From Oscillatoriophycideae cyanobacterium NC_groundwater_1537_Pr4_S-0.65um_50_18 (GTDB lineage: Bacteria; Cyanobacteriota; Cyanobacteriia; Elainellales; Elainellaceae), in contig JACQYI010000009.1 of assembly GCA_016208305.1 (NCBI GenBank), positions 558,001 to 622,000 of the forward strand: a stretch of 64,000 nt of DNA, written 5' to 3'. The notes beneath the pieces are model-generated. The model was not told the DNA's origin. It searched no databases and was given only the letters and a program-made list of their open reading frames with translations. Both the position numbers and the translations under genes were made by a program. The number at the start of each line of letters is the position of its first letter. Position 1 is the first letter of the stretch. Below, one piece after another: positions 37,321 to 46,259 of the stretch.

Positions 37321-37462
37321 ATGCGCTCACATGCAGTAAATCCCTCAGCAGCATAAACCTTTAAGCTCGTTTGTCGCCCTTAAGTTTGTGTTTATTTGTC
37401 TTGTCTTTGTAGCCGTAGCCATCGGCCTTAGAAAACTTTTATAGGAGCGCGGAGAATCCTCA

Positions 37463-38269
37463 TCAAAAGTTCTCTGTACCTACTTCTGCCAGATATAAAT
37501 GAGTCACGTAAGATAAGGCTAGCGAATCGCTACCCAACTGGGCTACCCAAGACGCGCATAGCGCCTGTAGATCTGAAATGAGCTGATCGTGAGCTGCTCC
37601 TTGTTTGGGAATGTAAGACGAGCTGAGTGCCAAACCGATAAGGCCCTCCGGGGTCAGAGGATGGCGATGGGTAATGGCATGGCTGCGATAGTGGGTAAAG
37701 TGTGGGCTAGTAGCAAGCGCCTCCGGAGATTTCCGATCGCTCCAGTCAAAAATTTGGCGATCGGCGGCGAGTCTTAATGCCTCTGAATATTGATAAGTCA
37801 ATTCATCTTCTAGGTTGCGCTCGTTCCAAATCAGCGCTACTCGTCCCCTAGGCTGAAGAATGCGGCGAAACTCTGTTAAGGCTGCCGTTTTATTAAACCA
37901 GTGAAAGGACTGACAGCATAAGACGAGATCAACAGCGCCATCGGCAAGCCCGGTCTGTTCGGCTGTACCCTCTCGATAGTCCACGAGCGGGTGGGGAACT
38001 GCAACCTTGCGCATGGCGGCATTGGGTTCGATCGCCCATACCTTAACGCCTTGGTCTGCCAAAAGGCGAGAAGAAATTCCTGTGCCAGCCCCGATGTCGG
38101 CGGCTGTCAATGCAGCCATAGAATCAACATGACTCAAGTTTTCTAGCGTTAGGTCGATCGCCTCTAGCGGATAAGTCGGGCGAAATTTAGCATAGTCGAT
38201 CGCTCGTTCAGAAAAACGTCCAGTCGGGTTTTGAGCATGCAGTGGCGGCAGCCCCTTTTCTATTTCCAT
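37463..38269 (-). CDS. Class I SAM-dependent methyltransferase
   Basis: 268 residues. The SAM-binding loop is ALTAADIGAGTGISSRLLADQG, followed by VWAIEPNAAMRK, YREGTAEQTGLADGAVDLVLCCQSFHWF and ILQPRGRVALIWNERN. The opening RFSERAIDYAKFRPTYP is typical of the ubiquinone/biotin-synthesis-like Methyltransf_11 group. Substrate unknown; a small-molecule or lipid acceptor is likely. It is divergent from mtnA. Confidence 0.85.
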   Translation of the reverse strand: MEIEKGLPPLHAQNPTGRFSERAIDYAKFRPTYPLEAIDLTLENLSHVDSMAALTAADIGAGTGISSRLLADQGVKVWAIEPNAAMRKVAVPHPLVDYREGTAEQTGLADGAVDLVLCCQSFHWFNKTAALTEFRRILQPRGRVALIWNERNLEDELTYQYSEALRLAADRQIFDWSDRKSPEALATSPHFTHYRSHAITHRHPLTPEGLIGLALSSSYIPKQGAAHDQLISDLQALCASWVAQLGSDSLALSYVTHLYLAEVGTENF

Positions 38270-38422
38270 TGTGTAATCCCTTGCCTGATCCCTTGTCTGA
38301 ATTCATTGTGTGACACGTTCCGCGTTGCCGGATATAGTTGAACATAATTGGCGTTCAATCCAATTTTGTGACGCGCATTTCCCCCAGATCACCTCTAATT
38401 AACATCGTTCCTGATCGTCAGT

Positions 38423-39481
38423 ATGTCTATTACGAACCAAGTTTTTCCTGTCATTTGGTACGAAGATCATGTGCGGTTGATTGATCAAAATCATTTGCCT
38501 ACCAGCTTTGAGGTGGTGGAAATTAGCCGCAGCGACGATATGGCCGTTGCCATTAAAACCATGATTGTGCGTGGGGCACCCGCGATCGGCGTAGCGGCGG
38601 CCTACGGTATGTATTTGGGCGCTAGAGAAATTGAGACGAGCGATCGCGATCAGTTTTTGATTCAGCTAGAAACCGTTGCCAAGAAACTGCGCGCCACTCG
38701 CCCAACAGCCGTCAATCTGTATTGGGCCAGCGAATGCATGCTCAAGGCCGCACGGCAAACCGTTGGCCCTGTAGATTATCTCAAGCAGGTGCTGCTAGAA
38801 ACGGCTCAAGCCATCAATGCAGAAGACATCGAAACTTGTCAGGCGATCGGCGATCATGGGCTGAGCGTCATGCCCCAAGAGCCAGCTCAACTGCGGTTGC
38901 TGACACACTGCAATGCTGGAGCCTTAGCCACGGCTGGCTATGGTACGGCTCTCGGCGTAGTGCGATCGGCCTGGCGAGAGGGTCGGCTAGAGCGGCTCTA
39001 TGCTGACGAAACGCGCCCCCGTTTGCAAGGCGCAAGGCTAACCGCTTGGGAATGCGTACAGGAAGGCATCCCTGTTACGCTCATTACCGATAGCATGTCT
39101 GCTCACTGCATGAAGCAGGGCATGATTGATGCGGTAGTGGTTGGAGCCGATCGGATTGCAGCAAATGGCGATGCCGCCAATAAAATCGGCACCTACGGCC
39201 TAGCACTCATTGCCAAGGCTCACAGCATTCCTTTTTATGTCGCGGCTCCGCTCTCTACCGTTGACTTTGAGCTAACAGACGGCAGCCTGATTCCGATCGA
39301 AGAACGTGACCCCAGCGAGGTGTACCAAATTGGGCAAACGCGCATTTGTCCGGTGGGTGCAGAGTTCTACAATCCTGCCTTTGATGTCACCCCCGCAGAG
39401 CTAATCACGGGGATCATCACGGAGTATGGCGTGGTCAAGCCGATCGAACTGCTCAAGTTTCGCGAAAAGCAGGTGAGCTAG
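38423..39481 (+). CDS. mtnA: S-methyl-5-thioribose-1-phosphate isomerase
   Basis: 352 residues. It belongs to the eIF2B-like family: [50 protein letters not shown] with its active cysteine, [17 protein letters not shown], and [21 protein letters not shown] with the catalytic aspartate. It converts methylthioribose 1-phosphate to methylthioribulose 1-phosphate in methionine salvage. No other salvage gene is adjacent. Convergent with ndbB; the shared hairpin lies between. Confidence 0.94.
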   Translation: MSITNQVFPVIWYEDHVRLIDQNHLPTSFEVVEISRSDDMAVAIKTMIVRGAPAIGVAAAYGMYLGAREIETSDRDQFLIQLETVAKKLRATRPTAVNLYWASECMLKAARQTVGPVDYLKQVLLETAQAINAEDIETCQAIGDHGLSVMPQEPAQLRLLTHCNAGALATAGYGTALGVVRSAWREGRLERLYADETRPRLQGARLTAWECVQEGIPVTLITDSMSAHCMKQGMIDAVVVGADRIAANGDAANKIGTYGLALIAKAHSIPFYVAAPLSTVDFELTDGSLIPIEERDPSEVYQIGQTRICPVGAEFYNPAFDVTPAELITGIITEYGVVKPIELLKFREKQVS

Positions 39482-39501
39482 GCAGAGAAGACAGGATTTT
39501 C

Positions 39502-39532
39502 CCTAAAAGCCTTGCTTTATCAGGCTTTTAGG
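39502..39532. terminator. Bidirectional terminator mtnA / ndbB
   Basis: CCTAAAAGCC (39502-39511) pairs with GGCTTTTAGG (39523-39532), with A/T flanks (TTTTC before, AAAGA after) that extend the stem with one bulge. It lies between two convergent stop codons. Confidence 0.72.
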
Positions 39533-39543
39533 AAAGATCTGGA

Positions 39544-40752
39544 TTAAGGTCGCGGATTTGAAGCAGATAGCAGCTCCCGTAAAGGCTGCATAATCCAGTT
39601 CAGCCCCACTTTAATCTGATGATCTAGCGTAGGCATTCGATAGAGGTAGGCCAAGCGGCGAGCAATATGGGCAAAAGAGCCATCCAATTTAACTCCTAGT
39701 CCCGCCAGCGTGGCGTTATCTTTGCCTAGCGTCATCATCTCGCCCAATGCCTGATAGCGGAAGGGCAATAAAGGTTTATGGGTAATGGATGCCCAGAGAT
39801 TCCAGCCCGCATAGTCTGCTTGCTGAAAAGCGGCCTGAGCCGTTCCGGGTACCTTCTGCCCTTCAGCATCGATACATTCAGCCGAGTCACCCAAGGCAAA
39901 GATTTCCGGGCGATCGGTTTGCAGGGTTGGGGTGAGCACAAGCTGCCCCCGCTCGTTATGCTTGAGCGGCAGCGCTTTGACCACAGGAGCCACCCTAGTG
40001 CCCACTGTCCACAGCACAATATCCACCGGGATGGTATCAACCTGTTCGCGATATTCCAGAGCGATCGTATCAGCCGAAATAGACTGCACCTGGGTGTCCA
40101 GATCCACAAATACGCCCAGCTTTTCCAATGCCTCGCTGGCGGTCTTGCGATTAAATTCGGGAGAAGCCCGCAGAATTTGATCGGTTGCCTCGACCAGACG
40201 AATGCGTCCTCGATCGCCCAATCGCTCTGCCAGCTTACAGGCTAGCTCCACGCCGCTATAGCCACCGCCCACGATCGCCACCCGAATCTTATCGGCTGGA
40301 GACTGCTCCAAAAACCTCAATCTTTCTTCAAGCTGGTAAGCATCGGCGATCGTCCGGAAGGGAATGGCATGCTCGGCGGCTCCTGGCACCCAATCCATTG
40401 GCGTTTCGCCCCCCATAGCCACCACTAAATAGTCATAGGATAAGGCCGTTTCAGCGTCTTTGATGTGTACCTGGCGAGACTCTACATCGACGCTGGCTAC
40501 TTCAGCCTGACAGAACTGAATGCCTGTATTAGCCAGTAGCTCCGTATAGGGGGGCGCAATCTCCCAAGTTTCTAGCTCACCCGTAAGCAGCTCATACAGG
40601 AGAGGAGAAAAGAGAAAGCGATCGCGTTGATCGACCAGCACAATGTCAGGTTTTTCGAGCTTTGTCCAGGGCAACTGGCTGAGGCGCAGGGCCGTATAGA
40701 GACCCCCGAAGCCTCCCCCCAGAATACAAATACGAGTGGGTTGTTGGGTCAT
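39544..40752 (-). CDS. ndbB: NdbB-type NAD(P)H:quinone oxidoreductase (NDC1-like)
   Basis: 402 residues. FAD site: ICILGGGFGGLYTALRLSQ; NAD(P)H site: VAIVGGGYSGVELACKLAER; late FAD motif EIFALGDSAECIDAEGQ. FSPLLYELLTGELETWEIAPPY is a type-II NADH dehydrogenase signature. Within the cyanobacterial paralogues the length and start suggest NdbB, the counterpart of plant plastoglobule NDC1, which reduces a demethylated naphthoquinone in vitamin K1 synthesis and plastoquinone. Choice among the Ndb paralogues is by recall. Likely associated with the thylakoid membrane surface. Confidence 0.8.
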   Translation of the reverse strand: MTQQPTRICILGGGFGGLYTALRLSQLPWTKLEKPDIVLVDQRDRFLFSPLLYELLTGELETWEIAPPYTELLANTGIQFCQAEVASVDVESRQVHIKDAETALSYDYLVVAMGGETPMDWVPGAAEHAIPFRTIADAYQLEERLRFLEQSPADKIRVAIVGGGYSGVELACKLAERLGDRGRIRLVEATDQILRASPEFNRKTASEALEKLGVFVDLDTQVQSISADTIALEYREQVDTIPVDIVLWTVGTRVAPVVKALPLKHNERGQLVLTPTLQTDRPEIFALGDSAECIDAEGQKVPGTAQAAFQQADYAGWNLWASITHKPLLPFRYQALGEMMTLGKDNATLAGLGVKLDGSFAHIARRLAYLYRMPTLDHQIKVGLNWIMQPLRELLSASNPRP

Positions 40753-41168
40753 GGTTGGGGATTGGAGCGAGAGGACAACTGCCTTCAGGATAGCAACGAA
40801 TCCTCTTTGCCAGAGTAGCCACAGCTTTGCCAGAGTAGCCGCAGCGGGTTGGCAGCATTTCTAAGAAATAGTTGAGAACAGGAGAAATGAGTTCAAATAT
40901 ACTATTTATTTTGTGGTGAGGAGTGCTGCGCTCTTTCGCTAAAAACAGTAGACTGCTGGCGTGAACCGTTATACGCCGGAGTCTTGCCTTAATGGTGCAT
41001 CTGGCAGTTGGGGGAGCCTCTAAATGTTACGAGAGTGGGATGATGCGATCGCCATTGTTCACTCTCCCACTATTCCACTCTCTCATCACTCAAAATATCT
41101 GCTCCCCTACCGACGAGATGTACCCATCCATGCAAGATATATCCAGGCAAGATACATTCAGGCAAGAG
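40753..41168. other. Intergenic region with TIR element copy B
   Basis: The first 240 nt hold a short direct repeat (TTTGCCAGAGTAGCC near 40807 and again near 40831) and an AT-rich part with the probable promoters of ndbB and the GAF gene. The rest is the TIR element at 41001-41122 plus a small GGCAAGA repeat near 41145 and 41160. Confidence 0.5.
41001..41122 (+). mobile_element. Small TIR element, copy B (MITE-like)
   Basis: GTTGGGGGAGC (41007-41017) and GCTCCCCTACC (41101-41111) are imperfect inverted repeats around 83 nt; the segment matches copy A (20690-20812) in inverted orientation, apart from a 16-nt expansion of the CACTCTCCCAC region. The match runs on to GACGAGATGTA, which supplies an in-frame ATG at 41118 for the GAF gene. 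Confidence 0.75.
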
Positions 41169-41723
41169 ATGAGTATCCCAGAACCCCAAAGCCCTATGGC
41201 AGAAGCACCGCTCCCCCCCCACCTCGCTGAGGTTTTTGCAAAACATCAGCAGCCAGAAGCCTTATTCACCGCACTTTTACCCAAAGTCTGTGAAGTGCTG
41301 CAAACCGATCGCTGCTTTCTTCAGGTGCGTAATCCAGATCTGCGGCTCAGCCGAATTTTTTGCTGGCGGCGCTGTCCAGCCTTCCCTGATGTCAGCACTC
41401 CCACCTGGCAGCAGGAAGAGCCTTGGGAAGAGCGCGATCCGATGTTTGCAGCAGCTTTACGCGCAGATCCTTCAATTTTTGTCGAAGATGTAGAAACAGC
41501 CGGATCGGAGGTGCTGAATCTCGACTTTGAGCGCGAAACGTTTGGGCATCGCGCCTTAATTCACGCTCATATTTGCCAGGATGGCAAGCTGTGGGGCATT
41601 TTGCAGCCCTGCATCTTTGGGCATCCCAGAGTTTGGAGTTCAGAAGATCGCGCGATCGTCGCTAAAATCATTGAGAGAGTTAGAACTTCAGTCGTCAGCT
41701 ATGGAGAGACTGCTATGACTTGA
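41169..41723 (+). CDS. GAF domain protein
   Basis: 184 residues from the ATG at 41169, which has AGGCAAGAG just before it. In-frame ATGs at 41118 and 41130 also exist, but the first lies in a mobile repeat. The domain runs from LAEVFAKHQQPEALFTALLP through VCEVLQTDRCFLQVRNPDLR, a Trp-rich stretch, FGHRALIHAHICQDGKLWG to EDRAIVAKIIERV, the GAF fold. The ILHV-type conserved Cys of bilin-binding GAFs (chromophore Cys) is not obvious. Function unknown; probably sensory. Followed by an ExbB/TolQ-like gene 136 nt downstream. Confidence 0.7.
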   Translation: MSIPEPQSPMAEAPLPPHLAEVFAKHQQPEALFTALLPKVCEVLQTDRCFLQVRNPDLRLSRIFCWRRCPAFPDVSTPTWQQEEPWEERDPMFAAALRADPSIFVEDVETAGSEVLNLDFERETFGHRALIHAHICQDGKLWGILQPCIFGHPRVWSSEDRAIVAKIIERVRTSVVSYGETAMT

Positions 41724-41859
41724 GGCGATGTCAGCCAATACCGCGATCGCCTTCTCGCCTTGTCAGGACTGACGCATAAGTACGGCTCCCAATCGATCGC
41801 GGCTGCAACATTTAGATCATTCCCTCATTCCACTCTAAACTCAAAAATTTCAATTCCTC

Positions 41860-42519
41860 ATGTCTACGCTCTTTGACTTCCTGGCTAAAGGCGGCTTAAT
41901 CATGATCCCCATGTTGGGATTTTCAATTGTGACATTGGCTTGTGCCTTAGAGCGCAGCTGGTTTTGGTATCGGCTGTTGAGTCGGGAGAGTCGCATCGTC
42001 CATGATGTGCTGGAAGCCGCTCAGTATGACTTGCAGCAGGCAAAGGCGATCGCCCGCCAAGCCGAAGATCTGCCGATTGGGCGGTTTCTTTTAGCGCCCT
42101 TGCAGCTCAATCAGCCCAGCCCTGAAACCTTTCGTTTGGCGATGGAAGGGGCATTAGATGACGAATTTGTGCAGATGCGCAAAGGCGACAAGCTTCTGGA
42201 AACCGTGATTGCCGTTTCTCCGCTGTTGGGGCTGCTGGGAACGGTAACAGGACTGATCTTGACCTTTAGCAACCTCAATATTGGCGGCGGAGAGGGCGGC
42301 AAGCAAGCCACTCTGGCCGCAGCAGGCATTGGCGAAGCCCTGATTACGACCGCTGCTGGAATGGTGCTTGCGATCGTGGCTCTGCTCATCTTTCGGGTAA
42401 TGGTCGTCTTGCAATCGCAACAGATGGACTATTTCACAAAGGTGGGCACGCAGTTAGAGCTAATCTATCGTCAAGGGTGGTATGAGCCAGCCCAACGAGA
42501 ACAGCTAGCCGCTCGATAG
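41860..42519 (+). CDS. MotA/TolQ/ExbB proton channel family protein
   Basis: 219 residues. Three membrane segments (about 8-32, 108-133, 160-185) with the family signature LLETVIAVSPLLGLLGTVTGLILTF and ALITTAAGMVLAIVALLIF. ExbB/TolQ proteins form a proton channel with ExbD/TolR and power outer-membrane transport. No ExbD/TolR gene is next to it, so the partner is elsewhere or absent. It has an ATG start with moderate RBS and is convergent with the ABC exporter. Confidence 0.85.
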   Translation: MSTLFDFLAKGGLIMIPMLGFSIVTLACALERSWFWYRLLSRESRIVHDVLEAAQYDLQQAKAIARQAEDLPIGRFLLAPLQLNQPSPETFRLAMEGALDDEFVQMRKGDKLLETVIAVSPLLGLLGTVTGLILTFSNLNIGGGEGGKQATLAAAGIGEALITTAAGMVLAIVALLIFRVMVVLQSQQMDYFTKVGTQLELIYRQGWYEPAQREQLAAR

Positions 42520-42559
42520 AACATCTCAGGTTTGGGCTTTTAAGCGGCTGTAAAGCAAC

Positions 42560-44347
42560 CTATGCGATCGTTGCGGCTGTCCCTAACTGCAAAGCGTAGA
42601 GATTGGCATAAACGCCTTTTTGCGCGATGAGTTCTACATGGCTGCCCTGCTCAACAATTTGTCCCTGCTGAATCACCAAGACGCGATCGGCTTGAGTCAC
42701 CGTACTGAGGCGATGGGCAATCACAAAACTGGTTCTGCCTTTGAGCAGGCGGGCGATCGCTGACTGAACCAACGCCTCGGTGCGGGTGTCAATGCTGCTG
42801 GTAGCTTCATCGAGGATTAAGATGCGAGGGTCAATTAGCACAGCGCGGGCAATGCTGATCAACTGCCGCTGTCCCTGACTGAGGGGGGCACCCCGCTCTC
42901 CCAGTTGGGTCGCGTAACCTTGCGGCAGCGAAGTGATGAATTCATGCACATTTGCTAGCTGCGCCGCCGCTTCGATCTCAATTTGGCTGGCGTTGGGAAC
43001 ACCAAAGGCGATATTTTCGGCAACGGTACCGCTAAACAAAATATTATCTTGCAGCACAATGCCAATCTGGCGACGCAAGCTGTTTTGGGTAACGCTGCGC
43101 ACATCAATGCCATCGATCTTAACGGCACCTCCGGTCACATCATAGAACCGCAGAATCAGATTGATAATGGTACTTTTACCCGCTCCTGTCGCACCCACCA
43201 AGGCAATCATCTGACCGGGCTGCGCCTGGAGATTGACCCCCTTCAGCACAAGCTGCTCTGGCGTATAGCCAAACTTGACATTCTCGAACGTGACTTCGCC
43301 CCGAATCGGCGGCATTATTGTCGCATCTGCTCTATCTCTGAGCTGCGATGGTTCATCCAATAGCTGGAAAATTCGCTCCAGTCCAGCGAAAGCAGACTGA
43401 GCCTGGGTATAAAACTGGCTAAGGATCTGAATGGGGCGAAAGAACTGTTGCACATAGAGTAAGAAAGAAGTGACCACGCCCACCGTGGCAGCCCCTGTGA
43501 CGGCTAGATAGCCCCCATAGGCCAGCACCCCCCCTGTTGCCAGCGTGTTGAGAAAATCGATCGAGGGCAAGAAAGCCGAGGTAATGGCGACGGCCTGCAC
43601 ATTGGCATCTCGGTTGGCAGCATTGAGGCTGTCAAATTCTTCAATATTCATCTGCACGCGGTTAAAGGCTTGAGCCTCTCGCACGCTGCCAATGTCTTCT
43701 TCTAGCTTGGCAGACAGCTCCCCGATCGTCTTACGCGTGACGCGAAATCTGGCTCTGGCCCAGCGGGCAAACAATCCCGTGGTAAAGATCATTAAAGGCA
43801 CAGCCAGGTTGCTCAACAAACCCAGCTGCCAGTTGATTGCCAGCATGGCAATCACAATGCCAATTAAGCTGAAGGCATTGCCCAACATTTGGGCGATCGT
43901 CTGTCCAAATGCCTGATTGACGGTGTTGACATCATTCAACAGCCGACTCATCAAGTCGCCTGCCTCGCTGCGATCGAAAAAGCTGAGGGGCAAACTCTGA
44001 ATTTTGATAAAGATATCTTGCCGAAGCTGCGCCAGCACGCGCTGCATAATCCAGCCCACGCGCAAAATCTGCCCCCTGATCGCCCAGACTCCTGCCAGAT
44101 AAATCAGCGCTAGCCCTCCCAAGAGCTGCCACAGCCCCCGCAGGTTGCCTTGAGCAATCACATGGTCGATCGACCAGCCTAAGAGAAAAGGGCCGATCGC
44201 TTGGGTGGCTGCCCCAATCGTGACTAGGGTGAGGGCAATGGGAATTTCTTTGCGGTAGGGTCGCAGGTAGCCCAAGAAGCGCCGTAGAGTGGAAGCCTGC
44301 TGTGTAGCCTTTTGGTCAGATGCAATCATAGGACTTGCAACTCTCAT
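42560..44347 (-). CDS. ABC exporter (MsbA/MDR type), fused permease and ATPase
   Basis: 595 residues. The start at 44347 is preceded by GAGGAGAAAGC, a good ribosome site; an ATG at 44371 lies further upstream. Six-segment membrane domain to about 320, then the ATPase: Walker A GATGAGKSTII, Q-loop LQDNILFSG, signature LSQGQRQLISIARA, Walker B ILILDEATSSID, and the H-loop VIAHRLSTV. A lipid, peptide or drug exporter, working as a homodimer. Substrate unknown. Monocistronic. Confidence 0.9.
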   Translation of the reverse strand: MRVASPMIASDQKATQQASTLRRFLGYLRPYRKEIPIALTLVTIGAATQAIGPFLLGWSIDHVIAQGNLRGLWQLLGGLALIYLAGVWAIRGQILRVGWIMQRVLAQLRQDIFIKIQSLPLSFFDRSEAGDLMSRLLNDVNTVNQAFGQTIAQMLGNAFSLIGIVIAMLAINWQLGLLSNLAVPLMIFTTGLFARWARARFRVTRKTIGELSAKLEEDIGSVREAQAFNRVQMNIEEFDSLNAANRDANVQAVAITSAFLPSIDFLNTLATGGVLAYGGYLAVTGAATVGVVTSFLLYVQQFFRPIQILSQFYTQAQSAFAGLERIFQLLDEPSQLRDRADATIMPPIRGEVTFENVKFGYTPEQLVLKGVNLQAQPGQMIALVGATGAGKSTIINLILRFYDVTGGAVKIDGIDVRSVTQNSLRRQIGIVLQDNILFSGTVAENIAFGVPNASQIEIEAAAQLANVHEFITSLPQGYATQLGERGAPLSQGQRQLISIARAVLIDPRILILDEATSSIDTRTEALVQSAIARLLKGRTSFVIAHRLSTVTQADRVLVIQQGQIVEQGSHVELIAQKGVYANLYALQLGTAATIA

Positions 44348-44413
44348 GCTTTCTCCTCGGCGCAATTTCACCCTCGTACTCTATCAAGATTACGCCTATC
44401 CAGATGACGCCAA

Positions 44414-45211
44414 TTAACCCACCCTATTATTTTCGTCCTGAAGCACCGCATCCACGACATGACGAAAGACGGCCTCAAACTGGTGTTTTGCCCGATCGAA
44501 TTCGGGCACATCCCAATCGGGGACAGCAGCCTGATCGAGTTGCTGGGCATCCAGATAAACCGGATAGCGAACTTCTATCTGCAACGCCTCTACCTGCGGC
44601 GACTGTCCATAGTGCTGAGTAATGTACCCACCGCTAAAAACTTTATTGCGAACCACCTGGTAGCCCTTCGAGCCAAAAGCGTCTTCCACGAGGGTAATAA
44701 AGCGATCGCTACAGGTTTTGCCATTACCGTTACCCAAACAAACCTCATCTTCGATCAGCCCCAAGAAGCTATGCAAATCTAGCAGATACACTTTGCCAAA
44801 TTGCTCGATCGCTTGATGCAGTAAATTTTGTAGCTGATGGTGATAGGGCTGGTAATATTGCTCAACCCGCTGCTGAATCTCTAGCGGAGAGGGCGTTGTT
44901 TGATAGAGAGACACATTAAAGGCAGTCTTTTCGGCAATGACCGCCTGCCAGAAGTTGCCAAATAGCGGCTGTTTGGGCGATCGATTCAAATCCACGACAT
45001 AGCGGCTATAGACGGCTTGCAGTACGGTAATCCCCAGGCTGGGCAGGAAATCATAGAGTTTGTCTAGATGCCAATCTTGATTGGGCAAATGCTGATGCGG
45101 CTGTAGCTGAGATGCCATTTCTGGAGGAATGAGCAACCCGCTATGGGGTAAATTTGCAATGACCGGGATGGCCTTAGCCGTCGGCAAATGCAGCAAAAAA
45201 GGGCTTGTCAT
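44414..45211 (-). CDS. N-formylglutamate amidohydrolase family protein
   Basis: 265 residues. The family (PF05013) start is VIANLPHSGLLIPPEM, then DWHLDKLYDFLPSLGITVLQA and the RYVVDLNRSP motif, VYLLDLHSFLG, KVFSGGYITQHYGQ and ALQIEVRYPVYL. The enzyme releases formate from N-formylglutamate in histidine breakdown, but no other hut gene is near, so in this organism it may act on another N-formyl or related compound. Metal ligands (His, Asp, Glu) of the motifs are present. Confidence 0.85.
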   Translation of the reverse strand: MTSPFLLHLPTAKAIPVIANLPHSGLLIPPEMASQLQPHQHLPNQDWHLDKLYDFLPSLGITVLQAVYSRYVVDLNRSPKQPLFGNFWQAVIAEKTAFNVSLYQTTPSPLEIQQRVEQYYQPYHHQLQNLLHQAIEQFGKVYLLDLHSFLGLIEDEVCLGNGNGKTCSDRFITLVEDAFGSKGYQVVRNKVFSGGYITQHYGQSPQVEALQIEVRYPVYLDAQQLDQAAVPDWDVPEFDRAKHQFEAVFRHVVDAVLQDENNRVG

Positions 45212-45498
45212 GGTTGACTCAATGAGGGAACGAAGGGCGCGATCGCTACCCGCAGTCTAACCAGCACAACCTCAAATGGGGGCGATTGCTATCTATTGGG
45301 GTAGCGAAGTTAAAAAAGCTGGTGCTTCAGGTTAAGGGCTGCGTGCGATCGAGTCATGTAAAATGCAGACAGGCCGAACAGGGCACGATCTTTTCTGTAG
45401 GCTGGGTAGAACACCCTGAAACCTAGCACGCAACTCTAACTTCGTCACAAAAATTCCTTCAATCTTATATTCTTTTGTATACCGCAGAGAAACCAGCA

Positions 45499-45855
45499 AT
45501 GGATAATAGAACGATCGAAACTTTGGAAGAAACCTTGCGACAGGCGATGCTCAACAGTGATATAGCTGTATTGGATGAACTGATCGCGGATGATCTCGTT
45601 TGGACGATGCATACGGGGCAGGTCGTGGACAAGCAATTTGATCTGAATGCACACCGCTCTGGAATCTTTAAGTTCACCAAGCTGGAGATTAGCGATCGCC
45701 AAATTCATTCCTATGGCGATTGTGTTGTGGTTACGCTCAGGGCAGATCTTGCCGGAACGCTGAGCGGTGAGCCTTTCGCAGCAACCTATCGCTTTACTCG
45801 CGTTTGGCTACAGCGACAGAACCGCTGGCAAATCATTGCAGGTCATGTGAGCTAA
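45499..45855 (+). CDS. NTF2-like (SnoaL) fold protein
   Basis: 118 residues from the ATG at 45499 (MDNRTIETLEETLRQAML); a TTG at 45475 is possible. The cone-shaped NTF2-like domain shows as ETLEETLRQAMLNSDIAVLDELIADDLVWT, HRSGIFKFTKLEI, and the strand pair VVVTLRADLAGT and YRFTRVWLQRQNRWQIIAGHVS. Members often bind or modify small molecules, some as lone domains; function unknown. The tandem array starts 60 nt after the stop. Confidence 0.78.
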   Translation: MDNRTIETLEETLRQAMLNSDIAVLDELIADDLVWTMHTGQVVDKQFDLNAHRSGIFKFTKLEISDRQIHSYGDCVVVTLRADLAGTLSGEPFAATYRFTRVWLQRQNRWQIIAGHVS

Positions 45856-45914
45856 GCCGCCCTTCAACCCTCACCTTCCGACCTCAGAACACCATCTTTC
45901 AGCGTTGGAACAGA

Positions 45915-46195
45915 GACGATCGCGCCTTTTACTCGAAGTTTCTCACTTGCAACAGGAGCGATCGCGTTTCAAGCAAGAACAATCGCAATTTTTGCTCGGA
46001 GTTTCTTACTTGCAACAGGAACGATCGCGTTTCAAACAAGAATGATCGCGGTTTTTGCTCGGAATTTCTCACTTGAAACAGGAACGATCGCATTTTTTAC
46101 TTGAAGTTTCTCACTTATCAACAGGAACGATCGCGTTTCAAACAGGGACGATCACGCTTTTTACTCGAAGCACCTCACTTTAAAGAGGAACGATC
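45915..46195. repeat. Tandem array of ~63-bp HIP1-bearing repeats
   Basis: Five diverged copies of a core of about 40 bp, CGATCGCG then TTTTT, CTCGAAGTTTCTCACTTG, CAACAGGA, begin near 45918, 45981, 46043, 46085 and 46149. Three are separated by a second motif ACGATCGCGTTTCAAACAAG (near 45958, 46021, 46126), giving a period of about 63 bp. CGATCG palindromes fall at regular spacing. One frame stays open over part of it, as a 21-residue peptide repeat; I take this to be chance from a period divisible by three. It is immediately downstream of the TPR gene on the minus strand. Confidence 0.8.
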
Positions 46196-46259
46196 CTACT
46201 TTTGGCTGCATTAGCGTCTTACCCGATCAAATTTAACGCCTGAATCGGTTGAGCAATCT

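Noticed and set aside
45804-46076. Plus-strand open frame with 21-residue peptide repeats
   Set aside because: It is the frame reading of the 63-bp tandem array and overlaps the NTF2-like gene; no family support.
45915-46195. CRISPR-like array
   Set aside because: Units are contiguous, diverged and all alike; there are no unique spacers of constant length between identical repeats, and no cas genes.
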